Origin: UBA3839 sp902776985
GTDB lineage: Bacteria > Bacteroidota > Bacteroidia > Bacteroidales > Bacteroidaceae
Assembly: GCA_902776985.1 (NCBI GenBank)
Contig: CACYSD010000019.1
Location: 42,366 to 106,365, forward strand
Reading direction: 5' to 3'
Length of the DNA: 64,000 bases
Part shown: positions 1 to 7,893 of the stretch, piece after piece
Layout: every line of letters starts with the position of its first letter
Position numbering within the stretch: the first letter of the stretch is position 1
Translations under genes and position numbers: made by a program
Notes under the pieces: generated by a model
What the model saw: only the letters and a program-made list of their open reading frames with translations
What the model was told of the DNA's origin: nothing
The model's database searches: none

Positions 1-875
1 TCATAGATATAGCGTAGCACCTGAGTTGCATACACACAGGTCGTGCTGCGCTCGTCACTTCTTAAAAATGTATATTCGCTGATACCGTCTGCAGTTATAT
101 TCGCAGCATGAATCCTCACCTCCCCCTCCGCTTCTCTGTGCATGAACGCGAGCAGTTCCTTACATTCCCCATCCACACTGACTACATGGATGTCACTCAC
201 ATTCGGCAGGCTTGCCTCAACATCCGCCAGGTTGAGCATAGGCGAAAGTTTCACCATCACATAGTCTGCCTTGTCAAGAAGCTGCGGTGCCAGCAACGCT
301 ACATTGGGAGTACAGTCCGCAATGGCATAGGTGCGACCGCCTTGACTGTCACGACGAGCAGGATCTATGAAAATCAGATTCTGGTGCTGCAATTCAGGCA
401 GCACGTTCTCCGTTTCGTCACACACCACCCCTGCTTCGTTCAATCCAAGCAAAGGCAGGTTGTGTCTGGCAATATCGCATAGCAATGGAGAATGTTCCAC
501 CAAAGTCAGTTTTGGAGCGATAAACGCACGCGCAATGATTGTGGCATCCACACCAAATCCGGCAGTAAGGTCTGTTATAGAAGGGGACTTGTCTGTTATG
601 ATTGCCTTCACAATGCTCGCCTTGTATTCTGCCGTCTTCTGCGACGAGCACTGTTCCATTGACAGATGAGGAGGAAACACTACTCCGTCGGTCTCAGCCC
701 ACAGCGGTAGTTTGTCGCAAGCAGTCTGATAAGCGCTTATCTGAACAGCCGCCTCTCTCACATCCACATCTTTTCTGTCACCATACTTCAGCACCAACTG
801 ACGAACATCATCATTCCGATGTTCGTTCACGAAAGCAGCAAACGCCACATTATTATATATAATATTGTCTGTCAA
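1..875 (-). CDS. THUMP-like class I SAM-dependent methyltransferase, partial (3' end outside window)
   Basis: The minus strand is open from 875 to the window edge (291 codons and two bases), so the C-terminus is missing. The frame is opened by an upstream TAG; there is no ATG, and the first plausible start is TTG at 875 (reading MTDNIIYNN), with GTG at 848 as alternative. The protein has a Rossmann methyltransferase signature: motif I ITDLTAGFGVDA, an acidic residue after strand 2 (LVEHSP), and FIDPARRD at the motif IV position where RNA/DNA methyltransferases carry DPPY-like sequences. This matches the Bacteroidota THUMP-domain-like methyltransferase family, whose substrate (probably RNA) is inferred. 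It lies 16 nt downstream of the radical SAM gene on the same strand, suggesting co-transcription. ORFs on the other strand here are shadows. Confidence 0.75.
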   Translation of the reverse strand, partial: MTDNIIYNNVAFAAFVNEHRNDDVRQLVLKYGDRKDVDVREAAVQISAYQTACDKLPLWAETDGVVFPPHLSMEQCSSQKTAEYKASIVKAIITDKSPSITDLTAGFGVDATIIARAFIAPKLTLVEHSPLLCDIARHNLPLLGLNEAGVVCDETENVLPELQHQNLIFIDPARRDSQGGRTYAIADCTPNVALLAPQLLDKADYVMVKLSPMLNLADVEASLPNVSDIHVVSVDGECKELLAFMHREAEGEVRIHAANITADGISEYTFLRSDERSTTCVYATQVLRYIY

Positions 876-891
876 GTTATACTAGTAATAA

Positions 892-1674
892 TCAATATGA
901 CACCTGACATTTTAGTCCCAAGGCTCGGACCTGCTCGGCAATAGAGTCAAGTTGCTCCGGAGTCGCCTTCTCCAGATGCGGAGAAGGAGTATTTCGCTCA
1001 ATAGTGTAAATCATGACCTCTTCCGGCTGGATATAAAGGAGAGTTTCAGTCCATGGTTTTATATACTTGTCACTTACATTGGACACATCCCTACCCTCGT
1101 GAGATCCTTGCAGGAACATCGTCTGAACAATGCAATGACCATTAAACTCACGCATCTTCTCCACCGCCTGCCTTACATCATACCGAGTGCCGACCGGACG
1201 GTCAAGCAATCGGATATAGTCCATGTCCACCGTGTCAAGCTTCACTATGTTGTTATCGCACATCTGCAGGGCACGGAACACCTTCTCGTTCGTCAGCTGA
1301 GCACCATTGGTAAGCACACTCACTTTGGCTTCAGGGAAGAACTCATCGCGCAGCCTTATGGTGTCCTCCATCACTCCCAGGAATTCGGGGTGCAGCGTCG
1401 GTTCTCCGTTTCCGGCAAAGGTAATCACATCAAGGGGGAGATTCTTTCTCACCATCTTGTCGAGTTGGGCACGAAGTTTCTGAGCCACCTCCTCACGAGT
1501 TGGCATCGCATCCTTGGTACGTCCGTCGCTGTTGAACCCGCACTCGCAGTAGATGCAGTCAAAAGAGCATATCTTACCCTCTGCAGGCAGCAGGTTAATC
1601 CCGAGCGATGTGCCAAGGCGGCGGCTGTGTACCGGTCCGAATATAGGAGATGGAAAGAGTATAGTTGAAGCCAT
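892..1674 (-). CDS. Radical SAM protein (COG0731-like)
   Basis: 260 aa. The N-terminal half carries the radical SAM cluster motif with three spaced cysteines, C36, C40 and C43 (CSFDCIYC), which bind a 4Fe-4S cluster for S-adenosylmethionine cleavage. The GNGEPTLHPEF segment (the GGE-like SAM-binding strand) and VLTNGAQL follow in the expected order for a partial TIM barrel. The N-terminus FGPVHSRRLGTSLGINLLP is characteristic of the small COG0731-type (wyosine-like) radical SAM proteins found widely in anaerobes; their substrate is not established, so none is assigned. The ATG at 1674 is the only good start. The gene sits just upstream of the methyltransferase gene, so a joint role in nucleic-acid modification is possible but is only an inference. 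Confidence 0.85.
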   Translation of the reverse strand: MASTILFPSPIFGPVHSRRLGTSLGINLLPAEGKICSFDCIYCECGFNSDGRTKDAMPTREEVAQKLRAQLDKMVRKNLPLDVITFAGNGEPTLHPEFLGVMEDTIRLRDEFFPEAKVSVLTNGAQLTNEKVFRALQMCDNNIVKLDTVDMDYIRLLDRPVGTRYDVRQAVEKMREFNGHCIVQTMFLQGSHEGRDVSNVSDKYIKPWTETLLYIQPEEVMIYTIERNTPSPHLEKATPEQLDSIAEQVRALGLKCQVSY

Positions 1675-1861
1675 ATTATCAATACCTGTTTATTAAATTG
1701 CAAAAGACAACGGTCCATCACGAACCGTTGCCTCCCTATTTTAACCTAAACCTTAACTATGAAAAAATGATTTTCGATTGCAAAATTGCTAATAAATTTT
1801 TTAAAGTCAAAACTTTTATGGATTTTTTTTGCATAAAACTTGCAAAAAAATCATTTTCATC

Positions 1862-2572
1862 TTAGCTCTTAACCAAAGTACCGATTTTTTCACCCTTCAT
1901 CACACGGAGGAGGTTGCCTTTAACGTCCATGTTGAAGACGTAAATAGGCAGTCCGTTTTCCTTGCACATAGTCGTCGCTGTGAGGTCCATCACCTTCAGG
2001 CCACGATTATAGATTTCATCGTAGGTGATTTCATCGAATTTTGTTGCTGTTGGGTCTTTCTCAGGATCGGCTGTGTACACACCGTCCACACGAGTTCCCT
2101 TAAGCATGACATCTGCTTCGATCTCGATGCCGCGCAGCGATGAGCCTGTATCGGTAGTGAAATAAGGATTTCCTGTTCCACCCGACATTATCACCACCTC
2201 ACCGTTTTCCATGGCATCGATAGCCTTCCACTTGGTATAGAATTCACCTATTGGTTCCATACGGATGGCAGTAAGCACACGGCTGGGGCAACCGATTGCA
2301 CCCAAAGCACTGCTCAAACCAAGAGAGTTGATGACTGTAGCACACATTCCCATCTGGTCGCCCTTCACACGGTCAAAACCCTTGCCTGCGCCTTGTAGAC
2401 CACGGAATATATTTCCACCGCCAATAACTATACCGATTTGCACACCCATGTCATGCACTTCCTTAATCTGTTGGGCATATTCATTCAGGCGTTTCACGTC
2501 GATACCGTAACCTTGTTCACCCTGCAGGCTTTCCCCGCTGAGTTTCAATAATATTCTTTTAAATTGTGCCAT
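1862..2572 (-). CDS. pyrH: UMP kinase
   Basis: 236 aa, the normal length for bacterial PyrH, which phosphorylates UMP to UDP using ATP in the cytoplasm. The amino-acid-kinase fold motifs are present: KLSGES at 10-15, GGGNIFRG, and SSLRGIEIEAD, with the uridine-site TGNPYFTTD segment. The frame runs upstream to 2629, but those extra residues overlap the spacer after licD and are atypical; the ATG at 2572 (MAQFKRILL) gives the family-standard N-terminus. It is third in a tight minus-strand cluster after a cytidylyltransferase and a LicD protein (spacers 13 and 16 nt), so it may be co-transcribed with them. Confidence 0.95.
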   Translation of the reverse strand: MAQFKRILLKLSGESLQGEQGYGIDVKRLNEYAQQIKEVHDMGVQIGIVIGGGNIFRGLQGAGKGFDRVKGDQMGMCATVINSLGLSSALGAIGCPSRVLTAIRMEPIGEFYTKWKAIDAMENGEVVIMSGGTGNPYFTTDTGSSLRGIEIEADVMLKGTRVDGVYTADPEKDPTATKFDEITYDEIYNRGLKVMDLTATTMCKENGLPIYVFNMDVKGNLLRVMKGEKIGTLVKS

Positions 2573-2588
2573 ATTGTGATATAAGTTT

Positions 2589-3464
2589 TTAAGTTCGTGA
2601 GTTTTTGGTAAGGGGGAGGGTCTGTTCACTTTTCAACCACTTCTCGTAGGTTGGAATGAAGTCGCGGTAGGGATGTTCCAGATCCAGGTAGAAGAACATG
2701 TGCTGATGACGCTTGTCCTCCGGCGGTAAGGTCATATAGTCACCATATTCCTCCAGCAGATACTCATGCGGTTTCTCCACTCCCATCAGCATGGCACCCT
2801 CATACTCAATCGGAGTCGGAGAACCAAACACCTCACGGGGGAAGAAACGACGCTGGCGGTTATAATGCTCGGAGATGAAAGGCGACTGGTCGTAGTCATG
2901 CTTCATCAGGATGTTGCGCATCCGGCGATGGATAAACCTGCGTTTCATGCATTTCTGCACCATCAGAGGTACCCAGCTGCTCATGCCGTGTCCGTGCTTA
3001 TAAGGGTCACGCCAACTATAATACAGCATCTTGTACCAGAACAGGTAACGAGTGAAATGCCACCAGCGAGCCAGCGCCCCCGACGGAACTCCGTCAAGAG
3101 GGAACACATCCAAGTATGCACCGCCAATATACTTGCGGTAAGTCTTTTCAACGACCGTAGTCCGGGCATCCTGAATCTTACCGTAAGGCAAAGGATACTG
3201 CTCGTCCTGCTCGGCAGACACAAACTCCAGATATTCAGGCAACAGCTGTTTCCATTCTTTCAACAGACGCTCATAGTCAGCACGGGGCATGGCTATATCG
3301 ACGTCATCGTCCCAAGGGATAAAGCCATTGTGGCGCACAGCACCCAACATCGTACCCGACACAAGGAAATAACGCAGTCCGTTAGCACGGAACACGCGGT
3401 CTATCTCCTCCAGATTGCGCTGCAGGTATAGTTGCAAGGGCCTTATGTCGTAATTAGTTGCCAT
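2589..3464 (-). CDS. LicD family phosphotransferase
   Basis: 291 aa. LicD proteins are nucleotidyltransferase-fold enzymes that transfer phosphocholine or polyol-phosphate from a CDP-activated donor to a glycan. The defining segments are GTMLGAVRHNGFIPWDDDVD (residues 37-56), with the metal-binding acidic triad WDDDVD at 51-56 and a following AMPR. There is no signal peptide or clear transmembrane helix, so it is probably cytoplasmic or peripheral. The adjacent upstream gene encodes a CTP-dependent cytidylyltransferase, 13 nt away, which would supply the CDP-linked donor; the pair suggests phospho-substituent decoration of a surface glycan. The actual donor cannot be told from sequence. Confidence 0.9.
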   Translation of the reverse strand: MATNYDIRPLQLYLQRNLEEIDRVFRANGLRYFLVSGTMLGAVRHNGFIPWDDDVDIAMPRADYERLLKEWKQLLPEYLEFVSAEQDEQYPLPYGKIQDARTTVVEKTYRKYIGGAYLDVFPLDGVPSGALARWWHFTRYLFWYKMLYYSWRDPYKHGHGMSSWVPLMVQKCMKRRFIHRRMRNILMKHDYDQSPFISEHYNRQRRFFPREVFGSPTPIEYEGAMLMGVEKPHEYLLEEYGDYMTLPPEDKRHQHMFFYLDLEHPYRDFIPTYEKWLKSEQTLPLTKNSRT

Positions 3465-3477
3465 ATCTCGTCAGTAT

Positions 3478-3882
3478 TTACATCTGTTTAATCAAAGCTT
3501 TCAGGTCGGAAGACGAAATACCTTCAGTCCGTTTCAGTGTCACCACCTCACGGCCGTTCTCCCTGCACCACTCCATCGCAGCCTGGAATCCAGCATGCTG
3601 CTGGTCCGGTCCTTTGGCGAAGACATCAAAGCCCACCTCCTTCACTATGTCTTTCACATCGCGGTAAACCACCACTTCGTCAACATAGCGGATAGAACGA
3701 ACCATATAGCATCTTTCCTCTGTCGTATAGACCAGTTGAGCCTCAGGTTTGAAAGCCTTCACCACTTCGGAGTCCTGTACAGCCACAATCAGGTAATCGC
3801 CCAAGGCACGAGCCTTGCGAAACAATTCCACATGTCCTATATGTAGCAGGTCGAACACCCCGACTGTAAGTATTTTCTTCAT
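3478..3882 (-). CDS. Cytidylyltransferase (glycerol-3-phosphate/choline-phosphate type)
   Basis: 134 aa when started at the ATG at 3882; the frame extends to 3915, but MKKILTVGVFD is the family-typical N-terminus. It has the HxGH nucleotide-binding motif (HIGH, residues 14-17) after GVFDLLH and the C-terminal R-TEGISSS-type motif (TEGISSSDL, 119-127) that contacts the CTP triphosphate. This architecture belongs to the TagD/RfaE-C/ECT-like cytidylyltransferases that make CDP-glycerol, CDP-choline-like or ADP-heptose donors. Pairing with the downstream licD gene favours production of a CDP-linked donor for LicD; the exact substrate is unknown. It appears to be the first gene of a minus-strand cluster ending with pyrH. 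Confidence 0.88.
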   Translation of the reverse strand: MKKILTVGVFDLLHIGHVELFRKARALGDYLIVAVQDSEVVKAFKPEAQLVYTTEERCYMVRSIRYVDEVVVYRDVKDIVKEVGFDVFAKGPDQQHAGFQAAMEWCRENGREVVTLKRTEGISSSDLKALIKQM

Positions 3883-4056
3883 ACCAGATAGTTCTCTACC
3901 GTTTCTTGTCTGCAAAAATACTTTATTTCCACGAAACCTCCAAAAAATAGAAAAACAATCATCCTTGACAGAAGAAGATTAAGTCATGACACAGCACCCT
4001 TGTCTTTATTTAGACTCATTATAAATAACAAAAACCGCCATTTTTAACATTTCTAA

Positions 4057-4091
4057 CTCCCCACCAGGGGAGAATAAGGCCATCCGGATGG
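4057..4091 (+). repeat. GC-rich palindromic interspersed repeat, copy A
   Basis: CTCCCC-acca-GGGGAG hairpin followed 9 nt later by the palindrome CCATCCGGATGG. The same two-part arrangement recurs at 17133-17192 and, inverted, at 52544-52600; a related half-copy lies in a coding region at 31455-31486. Confidence 0.7.
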
Positions 4092-4275
4092 TGATTCTTC
4101 TCTCTTCACTCTTCATTCTTCACTTAAAAACGTTTAGTTTATCATTTGCAAATTTTCTGCGCAATTTGTGAGCAAAACTCGCAAAAAAGGAGCAAACTGT
4201 CAAGAACTTAAAAACTCAAAAACTCAAAAACTTAAGTTTTTTAAAAACTCCGCTTAACTTCCGTTTCAAAAAAAC

Positions 4276-4301
4276 TTAACTTTGACATTTTGCAAAGTTA
4301 A
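4276..4301. promoter_or_regulatory. Palindrome of two opposed TAACTTTG boxes
   Basis: TTAACTTTG and its reverse complement CAAAGTTAA are separated by 8 nt. Each arm matches the Bacteroidota -7 consensus TAnnTTTG on its own strand. The leftward arm could start the cytidylyltransferase-licD-pyrH transcript, giving a leader of roughly 400 nt. The rightward arm would run toward the 3' end of the next gene. A similar arrangement occurs at 42823-42844. Confidence 0.4.
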
Positions 4302-4474
4302 CTTCCGTTGGAAAAAGACTTCGCCAGAGTTTAATATGCATCCTTTCCCTGCTAATGCAAATATACAATATTTTTCCTCAAAATGCAAATGTTAAATCCT
4401 AAATTAACAATTATCTACAAATCCCAATCGTCTGATTATCAATCAAATTGTATTTTGACTTTTGCTCGGCATTT

Positions 4475-6367
4475 TCATTTCACTTCTGATGTTGGCGAAA
4501 GAGCTTTTCTGATGGCATCCTCGATTTCTTTCAGCGTATCGTCTCCGCCAAAACCAGTATGCTCCCACACACGATTGCCCTTGCCGTCGTAGAGGTAGTA
4601 TTGGGGAATGCCGTTAACATTGGGTATCTGACTGAAGACATCCGAAGAAACGCGATAATGTTCACCCGGGATATTGATAACCTGTTTGTTCCAGTCGTTC
4701 AATTGACTGCTCTCGTTAGTGAGATAGACGAACACCACTTCCTGACCTTCAAGCTTCTTCTTCAAAGGTTCCATAGCATGGATGCCGCGCATACAGGGGC
4801 CACACCAGGTTGCCCACAAATCAACGAACACCACCTTGCCGGGGTACTGGTTCACGATGGCCTGTACCAACTGGTTACCAGGCACGTTAGGTGCTATGCG
4901 CTTGCGTTTCTCACCCTCAATCCTCATGCGCTCAACTAACACACGGGTTGAGTCGTTGAAAGCATGGAGCATAGGTTGGAAGTAGGGATGAACATTGTTT
5001 ATAATGCTATCGGGCTGCACCTGGCAGTCCACCATTCGTTTGGCGATAGCCTGCGACTCCGCCATTCCCTTCATCACCTCATAAACCTCACCGTGATTCA
5101 AACCGTTAGTTTCAAGATATGCCAGACGATCGGACACATTTGAATAACTAGTATAGAGGGGCAGATAGTAGCTGCGGCCGTCGCGATAGAGCTGCAAGTC
5201 CTTGGCATGAGGGTCAACAAGAGTATAAGTCTCGCCCAACTTTGCCCAAGTATCAGCTTGTGCGGGATGCATCCTATACAGGAGTGAACGGTTATAGTTC
5301 TCACGAACAAAGAGATAAATCCAGTCGATGTAAAGCTGAATGAAATCCTTCTGCCTGCGGGTATAGTCAGGATTGTCCAGCATATCTGTGCGCAGCTTGT
5401 TGAGGTTCAGCCACAGTTGCTCGCTCCATTGAGCGAATGTCTGTCCTGCCTCATACGTGGGAACCTCAGGACACCAGCCTAATGCCAAACCAGGATTGTC
5501 GAACAACACTTGATTGAGGTCGCCAATGCTGCCACCAATCTGTACGCATTGACGTGGATCGGGCTTTCCTGCTGCAAAGTCGTGCATATAAGCTAAGCTT
5601 GCGGCTTCGTCGAAACTAAGCGTCAGCGTCTCGCCTGCAACGAGTAAGCCCTTGAACTGATTCAAATCCCAATGGGGGATATAGGGTCCAAGGAATGTGG
5701 GGTGTGCTGCCGGATAAACTGATATAAGATAGTTGTCTTCTGTTGGAATTTCAGCATCATAGTTTCCCGTAACGGGATTCGCAGCGTAGGCAATGCCAAA
5801 CATCGTGCTACTATCTTTATTGACAGTAAGATTACACTGACCATATTTCAGTGTAAGTGGTTTCAGGGGTTCACCATTGTCCGCCGGCTTCTTGTAGGCA
5901 GGAAGGCGGTAGGGATAAAGCTTATTGTCGAGGCGGATGCCGAAGATTTTCCAGGATGCAGGACTGTCGCCTTCCAGATAGTCGAACGTCTTGGCGTTTT
6001 TGGGCAGAGAGTCGAAGTAGAGAATAACAGAGTCCATCTGGGCGTTCTTCTCATATTCCTTTCCCAGTTCAAAGACGTCGTCTGCCAGCACCTTAGAACC
6101 TTCGTGTGTAAGGATGCGTCCACGCTGACAGGCATAGGTCTTTCCATCACATTCCAGTTTGGCTCCAGTCATACTCCAACTGCGCCCATGGGCACAATTC
6201 ATATGGAAATGCACAATGGTAGCCGTCTTGGTCAATTCCACTTTCACAGGATATAAAGAGTCGGCAGATTTAGACCTGAACGCAGGTCTATCAATCACTT
6301 TGTCTTTTGCCTGCATCGAAAATGCCATGACAAAAGCCATTAAGATAGTTAGAATTGTTTTCTTCAT
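4475..6367 (-). CDS. Secreted thioredoxin-fold (TlpA-like) protein
   Basis: 630 aa. The N-terminus MKKTILTILMAFVMAFSMQA is a cleavable signal peptide, so the protein acts in the periplasm. Residues of about 25 to 480 are a large region without a motif I recognise. The last 130 residues form a TlpA/ResA-like thioredoxin domain with VDLWATWCGPC; the redox cysteines are C522 and C525, followed by a cis-Pro-type segment GIPQYYLYDG. Many Bacteroidota encode such long thioredoxin-tailed proteins, thought to reduce or isomerise disulfides in the envelope; a specific partner is not known. A -7 box (TATCTTTG) lies upstream at 6400-6407 on the minus strand. The neighbouring MsrA fusion fits an oxidative-repair theme. 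Confidence 0.85.
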   Translation of the reverse strand: MKKTILTILMAFVMAFSMQAKDKVIDRPAFRSKSADSLYPVKVELTKTATIVHFHMNCAHGRSWSMTGAKLECDGKTYACQRGRILTHEGSKVLADDVFELGKEYEKNAQMDSVILYFDSLPKNAKTFDYLEGDSPASWKIFGIRLDNKLYPYRLPAYKKPADNGEPLKPLTLKYGQCNLTVNKDSSTMFGIAYAANPVTGNYDAEIPTEDNYLISVYPAAHPTFLGPYIPHWDLNQFKGLLVAGETLTLSFDEAASLAYMHDFAAGKPDPRQCVQIGGSIGDLNQVLFDNPGLALGWCPEVPTYEAGQTFAQWSEQLWLNLNKLRTDMLDNPDYTRRQKDFIQLYIDWIYLFVRENYNRSLLYRMHPAQADTWAKLGETYTLVDPHAKDLQLYRDGRSYYLPLYTSYSNVSDRLAYLETNGLNHGEVYEVMKGMAESQAIAKRMVDCQVQPDSIINNVHPYFQPMLHAFNDSTRVLVERMRIEGEKRKRIAPNVPGNQLVQAIVNQYPGKVVFVDLWATWCGPCMRGIHAMEPLKKKLEGQEVVFVYLTNESSQLNDWNKQVINIPGEHYRVSSDVFSQIPNVNGIPQYYLYDGKGNRVWEHTGFGGDDTLKEIEDAIRKALSPTSEVK

Positions 6368-6399
6368 CGGTTTATTAAGTGTTTGTTAGATAGGTTTGG

Positions 6400-6407
6400 C
6401 AAAGATA
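6400..6407 (-). promoter_or_regulatory. Predicted -7 box for the thioredoxin-domain gene
   Basis: TATCTTTG on the minus strand, about 33 nt before the ATG at 6367, fits the TAnnTTTG consensus. No clear -33 element is seen. Confidence 0.5.
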
Positions 6408-6429
6408 GTGGTTATTGCGGAAAAATAGG

Positions 6430-6437
6430 TATATTTG
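6430..6437 (+). promoter_or_regulatory. Predicted -7 box for the 49-aa small ORF
   Basis: TATATTTG on the plus strand, 67 nt before the small gene's ATG at 6504, matches TAnnTTTG. No -33 box at the usual spacing is obvious. Confidence 0.5.
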
Positions 6438-6503
6438 TAGCCTCTTTAATGATTTTTTATAGAAACGATTATACAACAGTAACAATTATAGGAGAGTTAA
6501 ACT

Positions 6504-6653
6504 ATGACTTACACCGGACGATTAGAACAATCAGAAGACTATAAGCGCGAAGAACTGATAAGGAAAATTGAGCATTCAATAAAGAATCTGACTCTTCAGG
6601 AGTTGGAGGCTCTGTACTACGATATGTCGACGAAGAACTACATCAACGATTAA
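6504..6653 (+). CDS. Small conserved-looking hypothetical protein, 49 aa
   Basis: This gene is only 50 codons. ATG at 6504 is preceded at a good distance by a strong GGAGAG ribosome-binding site (6491-6496), which is rare in this AT-rich, Shine-Dalgarno-poor genome, and by a -7 box. The peptide begins MTYTGRLEQSEDYKREEL and is highly charged and predicted helical, with an LTLQELEALYYDM segment in the middle; there is no signal peptide or membrane helix. It stands alone on the plus strand between two minus-strand genes, so it is probably transcribed by itself. I do not recognise a family with a known function. Confidence 0.7.
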   Translation: MTYTGRLEQSEDYKREELIRKIEHSIKNLTLQELEALYYDMSTKNYIND

Positions 6654-6688
6654 CGCTGTCCAAGTTCATCATCAGAGTCACTCTATTC

Positions 6689-7762
6689 TCAACCCTTAGC
6701 CAGACTTTTCTCTTTAGCCTTCCTTGCGAACTCGAATAGCGATTCTGGCAGATGGCAGTAGCCGTCAGGATTCTTGTCAAGATAATCCTGATGATACTCC
6801 TCTGCAGTGTAGAAGTTCTGCAACGGCAGTTTTTCTACTGCCAAAGGCTGCTGATATTTCTTCTGTTCCTCAGCAAACACCTTTTTGATGACTAACAGAT
6901 CCTCGGCATTGGTATAGTAGATGCCCGTGCGGTAGCGGGTTCCTTCGTCATGCCCCTGCTTGTTGAGACTTGTGGGGTTGATGGCCTTGAAGAACATCTG
7001 CAATAGGAATTCGAGGCTCACTATATCGGGATTGTACTTCACATGTACCGTCTCAGCATAGCCAGTTTTATCGGTATATACTTCCTTATACGAAGGATTT
7101 GCAGTATGTCCGTTGGCAAATCCAACTTCTGTCTCCACAACCCCATCAATCTGCTTGAAATAATGCTCAGTTCCCCAGAAACAGCCGCCTGCAAGGTAGA
7201 TATCCTTCAGGCGTGGTGACGGTGTTATTTCCTCCAATGCTCCTGTCTCAGAATCGATGATAAACCCACGAACTACAATATCCTTTGGAACAAGAGGATG
7301 AGTCTTGATAGTCTCAACAGTCTTGCGAACGGATTCCGGAGTGTCTTTGAATCCCTCTAGCCAATGATCCAGGTTGATGCCACATTTACGGATGGTATCA
7401 AGTGTCTCATCCGTTACACCACGGGCTATCATTTCATGATGGAAGTGGTCGTAGCTCATGTGGCAGGCTCCGCAATGCGAGTGAGCCACCACCATGATTT
7501 CCTCCACCCCCAACTCATAGATGGCCACTATGAGACTACGCATGGCAGAGTCGAAAGCGGAAATAACCAAGCCACCAGCGTTCTTGATGATCTTCGCATC
7601 ACCGTTCTTCAAGCCAAGGGCTGCAGGGAGCAGCTCCGTGAGTCTGGTGTCCATACACGACAGTACAGCAAGTTTCTTGTCTGGGTATTTGCTGGTCAGG
7701 TATTTTTCGTAGCCCTTCTGTGCCACGAAAGTCTTGTTAAAATCAATGATTTGGTCTATCAT
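6689..7762 (-). CDS. Beta-carbonic anhydrase fused to methionine sulfoxide reductase A
   Basis: 357 aa in one uninterrupted frame with two complete domains. Residues 1 to about 183 are a beta-carbonic anhydrase: C36-x-D38-x-R40 (SCMDTR) and H94/C97 (AHSHCGAC) provide the zinc site and catalytic dyad for CO2 hydration. Residues of about 185 to 345 are MsrA, with the catalytic cysteine C194 in GGCFWG, the typical GYAETVHVKYNP and HDEGTRYRTGIYY segments, and a late cysteine C336 (GYCHLPE) that may resolve. MsrA reduces methionine-S-sulfoxide using thioredoxin. There is no signal peptide, so both act in the cytoplasm. The linker is about 10 residues. A -7 box TATATTTG lies at 7799-7806. A 152-bp diverged copy of its 5' region sits in a pseudogene at 11814-11965. 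Confidence 0.92.
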   Translation of the reverse strand: MIDQIIDFNKTFVAQKGYEKYLTSKYPDKKLAVLSCMDTRLTELLPAALGLKNGDAKIIKNAGGLVISAFDSAMRSLIVAIYELGVEEIMVVAHSHCGACHMSYDHFHHEMIARGVTDETLDTIRKCGINLDHWLEGFKDTPESVRKTVETIKTHPLVPKDIVVRGFIIDSETGALEEITPSPRLKDIYLAGGCFWGTEHYFKQIDGVVETEVGFANGHTANPSYKEVYTDKTGYAETVHVKYNPDIVSLEFLLQMFFKAINPTSLNKQGHDEGTRYRTGIYYTNAEDLLVIKKVFAEEQKKYQQPLAVEKLPLQNFYTAEEYHQDYLDKNPDGYCHLPESLFEFARKAKEKSLAKG

Positions 7763-7798
7763 AAGACTATTCTCTTAAACGATGTTGTAATAGTCTTG

Positions 7799-7806
7799 CA
7801 AATATA
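7799..7806 (-). promoter_or_regulatory. Predicted -7 box for the carbonic anhydrase-MsrA gene
   Basis: TATATTTG on the minus strand, 37 nt before the start codon at 7762. A TATCTTTG on the plus strand just beyond (7827-7834) has no gene to serve on that side. Confidence 0.5.
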
Positions 7807-7893
7807 TGGATTTTGCTACAATTATATATCTTTGCAACATTAATTAACTAAAGAATAATTTCCTAATTCTTGCGATAGTTGAAATCAAAACTA

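Larger units (their letters stand above)
3883..4474. other. Non-coding gap with short repeats and a palindromic promoter-like motif
   Basis: No convincing gene is present in these 592 bases. The region holds one copy of the GC-rich palindromic repeat (4057-4091), a pyrimidine-rich TTCTTCACTC-like simple repeat (4093-4123), runs of the form AAAAACTCAAAAACT (4206-4236), and a palindrome of two opposed -7 boxes (4276-4301). It separates the cytidylyltransferase operon promoter side from the 3' end of the thioredoxin-domain gene. Confidence 0.7.

Noticed and set aside
952..1668. 238-codon plus-strand frame opposite the radical SAM gene
   Set aside because: No domain, no promoter; the minus-strand gene carries the cysteine motif and complete fold.
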